Position numbers and translations under genes: made by a program
Assembly (NCBI RefSeq): GCF_005870035.1
Contig: NZ_SWJG01000005.1
Location: 124,001-188,000, forward strand
Direction: 5' to 3'
Length of the DNA stretch: 64,000 bases
Source of the DNA: Spirosoma lacussanchae
GTDB taxonomy: Bacteria > Bacteroidota > Bacteroidia > Cytophagales > Spirosomataceae
The notes under the pieces: generated by a model
The model's input: only the letters and a program-made list of their open reading frames with translations
Told to the model about the DNA's origin: nothing
The model's database searches: none
Part shown: one piece after another, positions 27,288 through 36,013 of the stretch
How the letters are laid out: every line of letters begins with the position of its first letter
How positions within the stretch are numbered: position 1 is the first letter of the stretch

Positions 27288-30068
27288 ATGAAAAAGATAG
27301 GTCTGCTACTGCTGGCTGCGCTGGCTGGCGTACCCGGATTGGCTCAGGATAAACTGTCGCTGGCAGGAACCTGGGAAGTAGCTTTTGATAAAGGCGATGA
27401 TGCGGGGGCTCACCGGTTTCAGAACCGGCCCTTTCCGTATAAGATGCAGCTGCCCGGTACCACCGACGAAGCCCGGCTGGGCGACTCGCTGACGCTGAAA
27501 CCGGCGCTGAACCGGGAGTCGCTGTATCAGCTGGCCCGGCGCCATAGGTACGTGGGTACGGCCTGGTATCGGCGCACCGTCACCATTCCGGCAGGCTGGC
27601 AGGGTCGTCAGATCATCCTGTCGCTGGAGCGGGTGCTGTGGCAAAGCCGGGTATTTGTTGATGGGCACGAAGCCAGCGGGCAGGAAGAAAGCCTGACAAC
27701 GCCCCACCGCTACGACCTGACCCGATGGCTCACACCGGGCCAGCACACCCTGCTCATCCGCATCAACAACACCCGCCAGTACGACATCAGCTATCAGAAT
27801 CTGGCCCACGCTTATACCGATGGTACCCAGACCATCTGGAACGGTGCTATCGGTACGCTGGCGCTGACGGCTCACGACCCGGTTTGGATCAGCCATGTGC
27901 GTACCGATCCTGATCTGGCCGCCAAACGCGTGAAAGCGCAGGTGCAGCTGCACAACGGCAGCAGACAACCCGTATCGGGAAAAATGCAGCTGGTAGCGCG
28001 GCTGAACGGTACGGACTTACCCGTATCGGAGCAGGTGGTAAGGCTGGACACCGGTCAGCAGCAACTGACGTTTACCTACGATCTGGGCCCGGCGGCCCGG
28101 CCTTGGGATGAGTTTTCGCCCAATGTGTACCAGCTGACCACCGTCTTTGTGGCCGACGATGGCAAAAGCCGGAGCCGTTACCAGACCTCGTTCGGACTGC
28201 GTCAGCTATCGACCGACAATAGCCTGCTGCACATCAACGGACGCCGGCTGTTCCTGCGCGGCACGCTCGAATGCGCCATCTTTCCGCTGACGGGACATCC
28301 GCCCACCGATCGTGCCGGCTGGCAGAATGTGTTTGTTACCGCCCGGCAGTATGGCCTCAACCACCTGCGTTTCCATTCCTGGTGTCCGCCCGAAGCCGCT
28401 TTCGACGTAGCGGACTCGCTGGGTTTCTACCTGCAGGTCGAGTTGCCGATGTGGAGTTTACAGGTTGGGCAGGACCCCAAAGCTGACCGGTTCATCCGCA
28501 GTGAGGCCCGCCGGATCAGCCAGGAGTACGGCAACCATCCCTCGTTCTGCTTCTGGGCGATAGGAAATGAGCTGGAAGGGAGTTTTGATTTTCTGAGCCA
28601 GCTCGTGACAGATCTCAAACAAAACGATGCCCGCCATTTGTACGCCACCACAAGCTACAGCTTTCAGCCACCACACGGCAGCTGGCCCGAAGCCGTCGAC
28701 GACTACTTTATAACCCAGCAAACCCGGCTGGGCTGGGTGCGCGGCCAGGGTATTTTCAACCCCCAGTCGCCTGCCTTTACCGGCGATTACTCGGCTTCGC
28801 TCAAAGGGCTACCCGTTCCGCTGGTGACGCATGAAGTTGGCCAGTACGCCATGTTCCCCAACATGGCCGAAATAGACAAGTATACGGGCGTGCTGGCACC
28901 GGTCAACCTCATGGCCATTCGCGATGACCTGGCCCGAAAAAAACTGCTTCCGCTGGCCGATTCGTATTTGAAAGCGAGCGGCCGACTGGCGGCTATCCTC
29001 TATAAGGAAGAGCTGGAGCGGATTCTGCGCACTCGGGAGGCCAGCGGCATTCAGCTACTCGATCTGCACGATTTTCCGGGTCAGGGAACGGCGGACATCG
29101 GCTTGCTGGACGCTTTCTGGGCGAGTAAAGGCATCCTCACCCCCGAGGCTTTCCGGCAGTTCTGTTCGCCCGTGGTGCCGCTGCTGCGTTTTCCTAAGGC
29201 AACTTACACCAACCGGGAAACCTTCCGCGCCACGGCCGAGCTGGCCAACTTCGGCGCCGGGCCGCTGGTTGGCATAACCCCCGAATGGACGCTGCAGGAC
29301 GACGGCGGGAAGCGGCTGGCTGGTGGGCGGCTGCCCCGCAGAACGGTAGCGGTAGGGAACGGACACGATCTGGGAGCAATCGAGGTGCCCCTGTCGCGTA
29401 TCAAAACCGCCCGGCGGCTTACCCTGACGTTGTCGCTGCCGGGTACGCCCTACCGCAACAGCTGGTCAATTTGGGTATATCCGGCCGAGTTGCCCGCCGA
29501 ACCGGCCGATGTACTCGTAACGCAGTCGCTTTCCGAAGCTGAGCAGGCACTTCGGGCGGGCCGGAAGGTGTTGTTCAACCCCGACTATACCGCGCTGGAA
29601 GGCGTTGCTGGCAAGTTCGTACCCGTATTCTGGAGTCCGGTGCATTTCCCCGATCAGGCGGCTACCATGGGTCTCCTCTGCGACCCAAAGCATCCTGCCT
29701 TCCGGGCCTTCCCAACCGATTTCCATACCGACTGGCAGTGGTGGGATCTTTGTACAAAATCGACCAGTATGCTTTTGCCCGACAACGGCCTGACTCCATT
29801 GGTGCGGCAGATCGATAATTTTGCCAACAACCGGCAGTTGACCAGTCTGTTCGAAGCCAACGTAGCCGGGGGGCAACTGATGGTGTGTAGTTTCGATATC
29901 AGCCATGACCTGGCCAGTCGACCGGTAGCGCGGCAGCTGCGGCATAGTTTACTGACCTACATGAGCTCGTCGGCCTTTGCGCCTTCAGTAGCGCTGGAAT
30001 CTGGTCAGCTGGCGTCGCTGATGCGTACCAAGAAGGCGGAGGTACCTGAAAAAGCACCTGATAAGTAG
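27288..30068 (+). CDS. GH2-family glycoside hydrolase
   Basis: A 926-residue secreted enzyme; the start at 27288 (MKKIGLLLLAALAG to GLAQ) gives a signal peptide. Residues about 20-185 are the GH2 sugar-binding jelly roll (LSLAGTWEVAFDKGDD), followed by an immunoglobulin-like domain to about 305. The TIM barrel begins at HINGRRLFLRGTLECAIFPLTG. Acid/base Glu428 is in AIGNELEGS and the nucleophile is Glu516 in THEVGQYAMF. The spacing of about 88 residues fits GH2. The C-terminal 300 residues are a further sandwich region. Specificity (beta-galactosidase, glucuronidase or other) cannot be read. It lies 122 bp after the symporter gene, probably in one transcript. Confidence 0.88.
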   Translation: MKKIGLLLLAALAGVPGLAQDKLSLAGTWEVAFDKGDDAGAHRFQNRPFPYKMQLPGTTDEARLGDSLTLKPALNRESLYQLARRHRYVGTAWYRRTVTIPAGWQGRQIILSLERVLWQSRVFVDGHEASGQEESLTTPHRYDLTRWLTPGQHTLLIRINNTRQYDISYQNLAHAYTDGTQTIWNGAIGTLALTAHDPVWISHVRTDPDLAAKRVKAQVQLHNGSRQPVSGKMQLVARLNGTDLPVSEQVVRLDTGQQQLTFTYDLGPAARPWDEFSPNVYQLTTVFVADDGKSRSRYQTSFGLRQLSTDNSLLHINGRRLFLRGTLECAIFPLTGHPPTDRAGWQNVFVTARQYGLNHLRFHSWCPPEAAFDVADSLGFYLQVELPMWSLQVGQDPKADRFIRSEARRISQEYGNHPSFCFWAIGNELEGSFDFLSQLVTDLKQNDARHLYATTSYSFQPPHGSWPEAVDDYFITQQTRLGWVRGQGIFNPQSPAFTGDYSASLKGLPVPLVTHEVGQYAMFPNMAEIDKYTGVLAPVNLMAIRDDLARKKLLPLADSYLKASGRLAAILYKEELERILRTREASGIQLLDLHDFPGQGTADIGLLDAFWASKGILTPEAFRQFCSPVVPLLRFPKATYTNRETFRATAELANFGAGPLVGITPEWTLQDDGGKRLAGGRLPRRTVAVGNGHDLGAIEVPLSRIKTARRLTLTLSLPGTPYRNSWSIWVYPAELPAEPADVLVTQSLSEAEQALRAGRKVLFNPDYTALEGVAGKFVPVFWSPVHFPDQAATMGLLCDPKHPAFRAFPTDFHTDWQWWDLCTKSTSMLLPDNGLTPLVRQIDNFANNRQLTSLFEANVAGGQLMVCSFDISHDLASRPVARQLRHSLLTYMSSSAFAPSVALESGQLASLMRTKKAEVPEKAPDK

Positions 30069-30156
30069 CCCGGCAAACGGGTTTGTCGGGAAGCAGGTAG
30101 GCAGCGTGTTGAACAAACGAAGCCGTGAATGGGTAGTTATAAGAGCACTCAACACC

Positions 30157-30558
30157 ATGAAAAACCTGCTTATACTACTGACGTTGCTGCTGATGGGAGT
30201 ATCAGCGTCGGCGCAAAACAAACCGGCTACTACGACGCCACCCGCTGTGGTATCGCTGGTGGAAGGCATTACGGACAAGCGTTTTCTGCCCGATACCGCC
30301 TTCGCGGCCCTGTCGGAAGAAGACCAGACGCTGCTTGCCAAAGAACCCATCGCCAACTGGGGGCTCCCGCAGGAATCAGGCCAGTACATGACTTATTACA
30401 ACCTGGTGATCGGCACCCGGTCGTACCAGCTGGTGGTTACCCGGGCTCCGCGATCGTCGTACCCCACGGCTACGCTGCTACGGTTTACTACCCCCAAATC
30501 CAAGCCGGAACCTATAGCACGAGGTACACTCAGGCCGAAAGAAGAGAAGCCGAAATAA
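30157..30558 (+). CDS. Small secreted protein of unknown function
   Basis: A 133-residue protein with a clear signal peptide (MKNLLILLTLLLMGVSASA-QN). The rest has a Pro/Thr-rich stretch, then SLVEGITDKRFLPDTAFAALSEEDQTL and a Lys/Pro-rich tail. I do not recognise the family and no catalytic motif is visible. The start at 30157 is chosen because it begins the signal peptide; the frame stays open to 30106. It lies 88 bp after the GH2 stop and faces the FKBP gene, which runs the other way. Confidence 0.6.
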   Translation: MKNLLILLTLLLMGVSASAQNKPATTTPPAVVSLVEGITDKRFLPDTAFAALSEEDQTLLAKEPIANWGLPQESGQYMTYYNLVIGTRSYQLVVTRAPRSSYPTATLLRFTTPKSKPEPIARGTLRPKEEKPK

Positions 30559-30652
30559 GCAGGCACTATCCCCAAACGATTCCGGAGCAGGTTGCGAAGG
30601 TCCGAACAACGCTGCTTAAACGATGTTCGAACCCTTGGTCAATCATCGTTGC

Positions 30653-31129
30653 CTAGTTGATCCGAACCAGGTCGATGTCGAATACCAGAATCGAGTTGCC
30701 CGGTATACCCGGCTGGTCCTGCGGGCCATAGGCCAGCGAGGGCGGCAGGTAGAGCGTAATGCTTCCGCCGGGTGCAACGAGCGGAATCCCTTCCTGCCAG
30801 CCAAGAATCAACTGGTTGAGTCCGAAACTTACACCCGAGCCACTGTCGAAGGTAGTGCCGTTGGTGAGTTTGCCGACATAATTGACCGTTACATTCGAGC
30901 AGACCGTTGGTTTGGCGCCCGACCCCGGCGACTTAACGACGTAATAAAACCCCCGTTCGTCGGCGGTGGCGTTAATCCCTTTGCTGTCGAGGAACTGTTT
31001 GAGGGCCGTTGTTTCGGTCTGGGGCGCCCGGGTAGTTACGGCTGTCGCGTCGCAAGGGGTCTGATCGTTCTGGCCACAGCTGCCAGCCAGTAGGGCAAGG
31101 GCCAACAGGGCCACGGTGTAGTTCTTCAT
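30653..31129 (-). CDS. FKBP-type peptidyl-prolyl cis-trans isomerase lipoprotein
   Basis: A 158-residue lipoprotein with a lipobox at LLAGSC (Cys19). Residues about 55-157 are an FKBP domain: VTVNYVGKLTNGTTFDSG, the active-site block LILGWQEGIPLVAPGGSITLYLPPSLAYG, and IPGNSILVFDIDLVRI. The Asp of TFDSG and the aromatic residues expected in the prolyl pocket are present. It should assist folding of exported proteins at the inner or outer membrane. It is read on its own, convergent with the small secreted protein, and 70 bp downstream of the histidine kinase gene, on the same strand, so it could be co-transcribed with it. Confidence 0.93.
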   Translation of the reverse strand: MKNYTVALLALALLAGSCGQNDQTPCDATAVTTRAPQTETTALKQFLDSKGINATADERGFYYVVKSPGSGAKPTVCSNVTVNYVGKLTNGTTFDSGSGVSFGLNQLILGWQEGIPLVAPGGSITLYLPPSLAYGPQDQPGIPGNSILVFDIDLVRIN

Positions 31130-31199
31130 TCGGTTGGATTGGCTCAGTAGAGCTATTCGGTTTGGTTGGTATTTGTAAGTTATCGCGTAGGGATGCCGG

Positions 31200-32567
31200 T
31201 CAGAAAACCAGTCTGAACGTACTGCCCTGACCCGGTACTGAATCGGCGGTGAGTTGGCCGCCGTGCAGCTGCATAATCTGCCTCGACAGGCTCAGCCCAA
31301 TGCCCGACCCGGTTTTTTTGGTGGTGAAAAAAGGAATGAAAATCTGTTCGAGCGCTTCGGGTTCGATACCGGGACCATTGTCCGACACCGAAATGACGAC
31401 GTGTTGCCCGTCGGGTACGGCTTCGAGCTGAATACGGGGATCTGGCGTTTTCTCCAGACTCTCGACGGCGTTCTTGATCAGGTTGATCAGTACCATTTCG
31501 ATCTGGCCCAGATCGGCTTTAACGATGAGGTTCGGCGAACTTGTGCTGAACTGAATGCCCAGCTTCTGGGCATTGGGCAGCACCAGCTGCTCGATATGGC
31601 GGAGCAGCTGCCCGACCGATACTTCGTCAAGTACCGGCTGTGGAATAGAAGTGAAATGTCGATACGCATCCACGAATCGCATGATGCCCTCGCCCCGCTG
31701 CTCAATCGTCATCAGGGCATCGCGCAGGTCGGTGAGCGCCCCGGTCATGGCCGACCCCGATGCCACTTCCGGCTGATCGGTGGGATCAGGCTCCAGGGCC
31801 GGAACGAGGTCTGTCTCCACAATGTCGCGCATGGTGCCAGCCAGCGACACAATCGGTGTAATGGAATTCATGATCTCGTGGCGCAGCACTTTGGTCAGGT
31901 TTTGCCAGGCTTCGAGTTCGCGTTGCTGCAGCTCGGTGCCGATGTTCTGCAGCGACACGACCGTTACCAGCCGCCCGCGCAGCCGAACCGATGTGCAGCG
32001 TACCGATAGCTCGTTGCCATTGCCGGGCTGGTAGACTACCGGTGCCGACGACTGCGTTTCGGAACGGAGTATGGTAACCAGATCCGGGTGGCTGGCGTTG
32101 AGGTCGGAGAGGGTGCGTAGCCGATAGATGCCCAGCAGCCGCAGGGCCGTCTGGTTCGTTAGCTCAACCTGACCGGCTGCATCGAAGGTAAGCAGCCCTA
32201 CGCTGACGTGCTGAACAATGGTATTGACGTAATGCAGGTTCGCTTCTTTCTCGGCCCGTGCCTGCCGGAAGGCGCCCAGCACTTCATTGAACTGATCGTT
32301 GAGGCTATGAAAGGTAGGGCCCAGATCGCTGTCGGCCCGGAACGCCACCGCAAAGTCGGAGTACCGGACCGATTCCAGAAAGCGCGTTAACTTCCGGTTC
32401 AGGCCCGTCGTATAATGGTATAGGTTGACCGCCAGGACGAAGGCCGGAAACAGCAGGAGCGTCAGCCAGAACGAGTTCGCCTGCTGCCAATACAGCGTGA
32501 CGATCGTGCCGGTGACGATCACGATGCCCGCAATACGCCAGCCAATGCCGAGGGCGAACCGGTTCAT
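31200..32567 (-). CDS. NtrY-like sensor histidine kinase
   Basis: A 455-residue inner-membrane kinase. Two membrane helices lie at about 10-52, with almost no periplasmic loop, so it may sense the membrane or an intracellular cue. A HAMP-like linker and a PAS domain (about 110-215, TIVQHVSVGLLTFDAAG) follow. The phospho-acceptor is His230 in LRHEIMNSITPI, and the ATPase has NLIKNAVESL, DNGPGI and SGIGLSLSRQIM boxes. This is the NtrY/NtrB style of kinase that pairs with sigma-54 activators; the NtrC-type gene at 34546-35940 is the likely partner. It starts 6 bp after the desaturase stop, so the two form one operon. Confidence 0.92.
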   Translation of the reverse strand: MNRFALGIGWRIAGIVIVTGTIVTLYWQQANSFWLTLLLFPAFVLAVNLYHYTTGLNRKLTRFLESVRYSDFAVAFRADSDLGPTFHSLNDQFNEVLGAFRQARAEKEANLHYVNTIVQHVSVGLLTFDAAGQVELTNQTALRLLGIYRLRTLSDLNASHPDLVTILRSETQSSAPVVYQPGNGNELSVRCTSVRLRGRLVTVVSLQNIGTELQQRELEAWQNLTKVLRHEIMNSITPIVSLAGTMRDIVETDLVPALEPDPTDQPEVASGSAMTGALTDLRDALMTIEQRGEGIMRFVDAYRHFTSIPQPVLDEVSVGQLLRHIEQLVLPNAQKLGIQFSTSSPNLIVKADLGQIEMVLINLIKNAVESLEKTPDPRIQLEAVPDGQHVVISVSDNGPGIEPEALEQIFIPFFTTKKTGSGIGLSLSRQIMQLHGGQLTADSVPGQGSTFRLVF

Positions 32568-32573
32568 AATGGC

Positions 32574-33560
32574 TTACCCGATCCAGCTGAATTGATACTC
32601 GAGCGTCGGCACTTTGGTGCGTTCGGCAATCCGGCGCAGCCGGGCGGGCAGGGCCATCAGGTAGTCGCGGGCGCGCTGACCGGCATCGTTGAGGTCCGTC
32701 ACGTTGGCAATGTTCCAGTCGGTCAGCAACGAGTCGGCAATATCGATGTAGTCGTGGGTGGTGTATACCCCCAGGCGCTGGGCCGCGTCGGAGAAGTGGC
32801 TGAACGTCTGGCCGATCTTTACGCCGGTTTCGCGCAGGAAATGGGCGGGCATCACGATTTTCTTGCGCATCATGTCCTCGAACGCCAGCATCATTTCTGA
32901 CGGGTCTACGTCGAAGATCTGACCCACAAACGCCTTATACGCTTTGGCATGGCGCATTTCGTCAGACGCGATAACTCCGCATATTTTAGAGAGCTGGGGG
33001 CAGCCAGCCTGCTTGGCCAGGGTAGCGGTCCGGCGGTGCGAGACGTTGGTAGCCAGCTCCTGAAACGAGGTGTAAACAAAGTTGCGGTAGGGATCGCGGC
33101 CGGTACCGATGTCGAATCCGTCGGCAATCAGGTACTGGGTCGATACCTCCATCGCGCGCATGTTGACCCGGCCCGACAGATACAGAAACTTGTTGAGCAG
33201 GTCGCCGTGGCGGTTTTCCTCGGCCGTCCAGCCCCTGATCCACTGGGTCCAGTTTTCGGCTTTTCCCTGCTCGACGCCCTCCATCCCCATCAGCCACGAC
33301 TCGTAGGTAGGCAGGGCTTCTTCAGTAATGGTGTCGCCAATCAGCACGGCTACGTAATCGTACGACAATTCGCGGGCGCTTTCGCGCAGTTGCCTGATAT
33401 CATCCAGAAACGACTCTTTCGTGGCATCGGGCAGCAGATCGGCCGGTTGCCAGTTGGTTTCGATGGGTTTGAGGTAATCGCCGAGGAGCGTATCGATTTT
33501 TTCGCCCACGAAGCGCATGACTTCAATACGGGAGCCGGACAGTGTCATTGGGGAGGTCAC
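32574..33560 (-). CDS. Acyl-ACP desaturase (ferritin-like di-iron)
   Basis: A 328-residue soluble di-iron desaturase of the plant-type stearoyl-ACP delta-9 family. The two iron-ligand motifs are clear: EENRHGD in the middle and DEMRHAKAY in the second half, with further Glu ligands in the helices (TFEE-like TITEEALPTYESW, SFQELATNVSHRR). It introduces a double bond into acyl-ACP, giving unsaturated fatty acids and adjusting membrane fluidity. Two in-frame starts, 33560 and 33548, differ by four residues. It is the first gene of an operon with the histidine kinase, and is divergent from plsC with 212 bp between the starts. Confidence 0.93.
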   Translation of the reverse strand: MTSPMTLSGSRIEVMRFVGEKIDTLLGDYLKPIETNWQPADLLPDATKESFLDDIRQLRESARELSYDYVAVLIGDTITEEALPTYESWLMGMEGVEQGKAENWTQWIRGWTAEENRHGDLLNKFLYLSGRVNMRAMEVSTQYLIADGFDIGTGRDPYRNFVYTSFQELATNVSHRRTATLAKQAGCPQLSKICGVIASDEMRHAKAYKAFVGQIFDVDPSEMMLAFEDMMRKKIVMPAHFLRETGVKIGQTFSHFSDAAQRLGVYTTHDYIDIADSLLTDWNIANVTDLNDAGQRARDYLMALPARLRRIAERTKVPTLEYQFSWIG

Positions 33561-33720
33561 GATATATCGGGGTAAGGGGTACTGGCTTACGCTTGTTTAC
33601 CGAATCGGAAGGCAGTAACCGCTGTGAAGATTAGGTTAAATAAAAAGACAAAGTACGTTTAAAACGCGCGATCGTTCTATTGAATTCCACCTTTTATCTA
33701 TGCGTAGCGACCTACGTTGC

Positions 33721-33728
33721 TAAATTTG
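33721..33728 (+). promoter_or_regulatory. -7 box for the acyltransferase gene
   Basis: taaatttg matches TAnnTTTG. It predicts a transcript start near 33735, which excludes the more upstream start codons and supports the ATG at 33773. Confidence 0.5.
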
Positions 33729-33772
33729 GTCCAAAATGCATGTTCAGAACGAGTCTGTTCTGGTCGGGTGGT

Positions 33773-34540
33773 ATGAAAAAACTTCTGGATTATGTGCTGA
33801 GCAGTGTCTATCTGCTCTATTTCGGGTTGGTCCTGCTGGTCTTCCATGTGCTTCAGGTTGGCGCGTTTCACCTGTTCGGCAAGTCGGCCCACAAGACGGT
33901 CGTCGACTGGCTGAACGCCAGTATTGCATTTGGGTGGTACCTGACCGGCTCCCGTATCCGGTTTAGCGACGTGAGTCACCTGCCCACCGACCGGCCCATC
34001 ATTTTCGTAGCCAACCACCAGAGCATGTTCGATATTTCGCCGATGATCTGGTTTCTGCGTCGCCACACGCCCATTTTCGTGTCGAAGAAAGAGCTGGCCC
34101 ACGGTATTCCCAGCATCTCGTACAACCTGCGCCGGAGCGGGGCCGCCCTCATCGATCGGAAAGATCCCAAGCAGGCCATCACCGAAATTGCCCGCCTGGC
34201 TAAACACATCCAGCAGACCAGCCACTCGGTGGTTATCTACCCCGAAGGAACCCGGTCGGCATCGGGCCAGATGCGGCCGTTTGCTACGGGTGGCATGGCG
34301 GTGCTGCTCAAACGGGCTCCTGCTTCGCTCGTAGTACCCATCGCCATTCGCGGTACGGGTCATTTTAACCCCACCGGCATCTTTCCGCTCCGGTCGTTCT
34401 CGCGGCTGTCGTGGACGGTGCTGCCCGCCATAGAGCCCGCCGGTAAATCGGTCGATGAAGTGGTTCGCCAGGCCGAAGAGGCTATTGCCCACGAGCTGAA
34501 CGTAGCCGTACCCGGCACCCGGACGGGCGCTATCGACTGA
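33773..34540 (+). CDS. plsC: 1-acyl-sn-glycerol-3-phosphate acyltransferase (PlsC family)
   Basis: A 255-residue membrane-associated acyltransferase that makes phosphatidic acid for phospholipid synthesis. The catalytic NHxxxxD motif is NHQSMFD (His82, Asp87) and the glycerophosphate-binding motif is YPEGTRS near 157. Hydrophobic segments at about 8-36 and 50-58 anchor the protein. The start at 33773 (MKKLLDYVLS) is supported by the -7 box at 33721-33728; the frame stays open upstream to 33680. It lies between the desaturase-kinase operon and the sigma-54 activator, which converges on it with 5 bp between stops. Family is certain, but acyl specificity is not. Confidence 0.92.
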   Translation: MKKLLDYVLSSVYLLYFGLVLLVFHVLQVGAFHLFGKSAHKTVVDWLNASIAFGWYLTGSRIRFSDVSHLPTDRPIIFVANHQSMFDISPMIWFLRRHTPIFVSKKELAHGIPSISYNLRRSGAALIDRKDPKQAITEIARLAKHIQQTSHSVVIYPEGTRSASGQMRPFATGGMAVLLKRAPASLVVPIAIRGTGHFNPTGIFPLRSFSRLSWTVLPAIEPAGKSVDEVVRQAEEAIAHELNVAVPGTRTGAID

Positions 34541-34545
34541 GCTGG

Positions 34546-35940
34546 TTACAGGCCGAACTTCTCCAGCCGCCGGTACAGCGCCTGTCGCGACAGCCCCAGC
34601 TCCCGGGCCACATCGGTGATGCTCCCCTGGTATTTCAGCATGGCCTGCTGAATGGCTTTACGTTCCAGATCTTCCAGCTGCAGGGTTTCACTGACGGGCG
34701 AGGAGGCCGACGTACTTTTTCGGAACACAAAATCGCCCGGTTCGAGGGTAGCCCCTGCCGACAGGATGACGGCCCGCTCAACGGCATGTTGCAGCTCGCG
34801 CACGTTACCCGGCCAGCCGTACTGTTTCATCTCGGTCAGCAGCGCCGGACTCAGGCCCGTTACCGGCCGGTTATACTGTTTGGCATACTGTCTGACGAAA
34901 TGTTCGGCCAGCGGTTTGATGTCGTCGGGGCGCTGGCGGAGGGGGGGCAGGGCCAGCTCGATGGTGTTGATGCGATAAAGTAAATCCTGCCGGAAGGTTT
35001 TCTCGGCTACGCGTTCGCTGAGGTCGGCGTTGGTCGCGCAGATCAGCCGCACATCGACCGGTCGGCCTTTGTTGCTGCCCACGCGGGTCACCTGCCGCTG
35101 TTGCAGAACGGTGAGCAGACGGGCCTGCTGCGACGGCGTCAGGTTGCCGATCTCGTCGAGAAAAATGGTGCCGCCTGCCGCTTCTTCAAACCGCCCGGCC
35201 CGGTCGTCGCGGGCATCGGTAAACGCCCCTTTAACGTGACCAAACAGTTCGCTTTCGAACAGACTTTCGGTCAGGGCGCCTACATCGACGCTGACAAACG
35301 GCTTGTTGTGGCGGTTCGACTGTTCGTGGATAGCCCGCGCAATCAGGTCTTTACCGGTGCCGTTTTCGCCCAGAATCAGTACGTTGGCATCGGTAGGAGC
35401 CACCCGCTCAACGGTGTCGAGAACAGGGCGCATGGCCGTTCCGATGATCGACGCGGCTTTACCGGCAGCCGGGCTACCTCCCGGGCCCGACCGGCTCCCG
35501 CGGTTGGCTCCGGGGCGGCCCGACGATTTGCCGACATCGCTGGATGAGCTATCATCGTCGGGTCGGTTGATGGCCGCCCGGATCGTTTCGAGAAATTTGT
35601 CGTTCTGCCAGGGTTTGAGTACGAAGTCGACCGCTCCGGCTTTCATGGCCCGTACGGCCATGTCGACATCGCCATAGGCCGTAAAAAGCACCACCCGCGC
35701 CTGCGGGTCGATATCCAGAATCCGCTCGAGCCAGGCAAATCCTTCGCGGCCACTGCTGACGTCGCGCTGGAAATTCATGTCGAGTACAATGGCATCATAG
35801 TGGTTGTTGTTGAGCAGGAAGGGTAGTTTTTCGGGGTTTTTCTCGATATCTACCGTACCCAGATGTCGTTTGAGCAGCAGCCGGGCCGCCAGCAACACAT
35901 CCGGATCGTCGTCTACGACTAGGAGTTTAGCAGTTTGCAT
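34546..35940 (-). CDS. NtrC-type sigma-54-dependent response regulator
   Basis: A 464-residue activator. A receiver domain spans 1-125, with phospho-Asp54 in IVLDMNFQRD. After a Gly/Ser-rich linker (SSSDVGKSSGRPGANRGSR) comes the AAA+ domain, about 165-395. This has Walker A GENGTGKD, the sigma-54-contacting loop GAFTDA (usual form GAFTGA) and Walker B TIFLDEIG. A Fis-type HTH forms the C-terminus (ITDVARELGLSRQALYRRLEKFGL). It binds upstream sites and uses ATP to open sigma-54 promoters. The start at 35940 begins the receiver domain. Likely targets are the palindromes at 37749 and 43951, and the likely kinase is the gene at 31200-32567. Both links are inference from context. Confidence 0.95.
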   Translation of the reverse strand: MQTAKLLVVDDDPDVLLAARLLLKRHLGTVDIEKNPEKLPFLLNNNHYDAIVLDMNFQRDVSSGREGFAWLERILDIDPQARVVLFTAYGDVDMAVRAMKAGAVDFVLKPWQNDKFLETIRAAINRPDDDSSSSDVGKSSGRPGANRGSRSGPGGSPAAGKAASIIGTAMRPVLDTVERVAPTDANVLILGENGTGKDLIARAIHEQSNRHNKPFVSVDVGALTESLFESELFGHVKGAFTDARDDRAGRFEEAAGGTIFLDEIGNLTPSQQARLLTVLQQRQVTRVGSNKGRPVDVRLICATNADLSERVAEKTFRQDLLYRINTIELALPPLRQRPDDIKPLAEHFVRQYAKQYNRPVTGLSPALLTEMKQYGWPGNVRELQHAVERAVILSAGATLEPGDFVFRKSTSASSPVSETLQLEDLERKAIQQAMLKYQGSITDVARELGLSRQALYRRLEKFGL

Positions 35941-35944
35941 AGAC

Positions 35945-35952
35945 CAAAGATA
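35945..35952 (-). promoter_or_regulatory. Candidate -7 box of the sigma-54 activator gene
   Basis: Read on the minus strand, tatctttg matches TAnnTTTG and ends only 5 bp before the start codon (35940). If used, the transcript would begin at or next to the ATG, giving a leaderless mRNA. A -33 element is not clear. Confidence 0.35.
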
Positions 35953-36013
35953 GGGTGATGAGGTATTTCGTTGCTTACTTTGGGAAAAAACGCTTACGGG
36001 CACTACCTGCCGA

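Noticed and set aside
33680..33772. An N-terminal extension of PlsC
   Set aside because: It would begin with TTG upstream of the -7 box at 33721 and adds residues not seen in the family.
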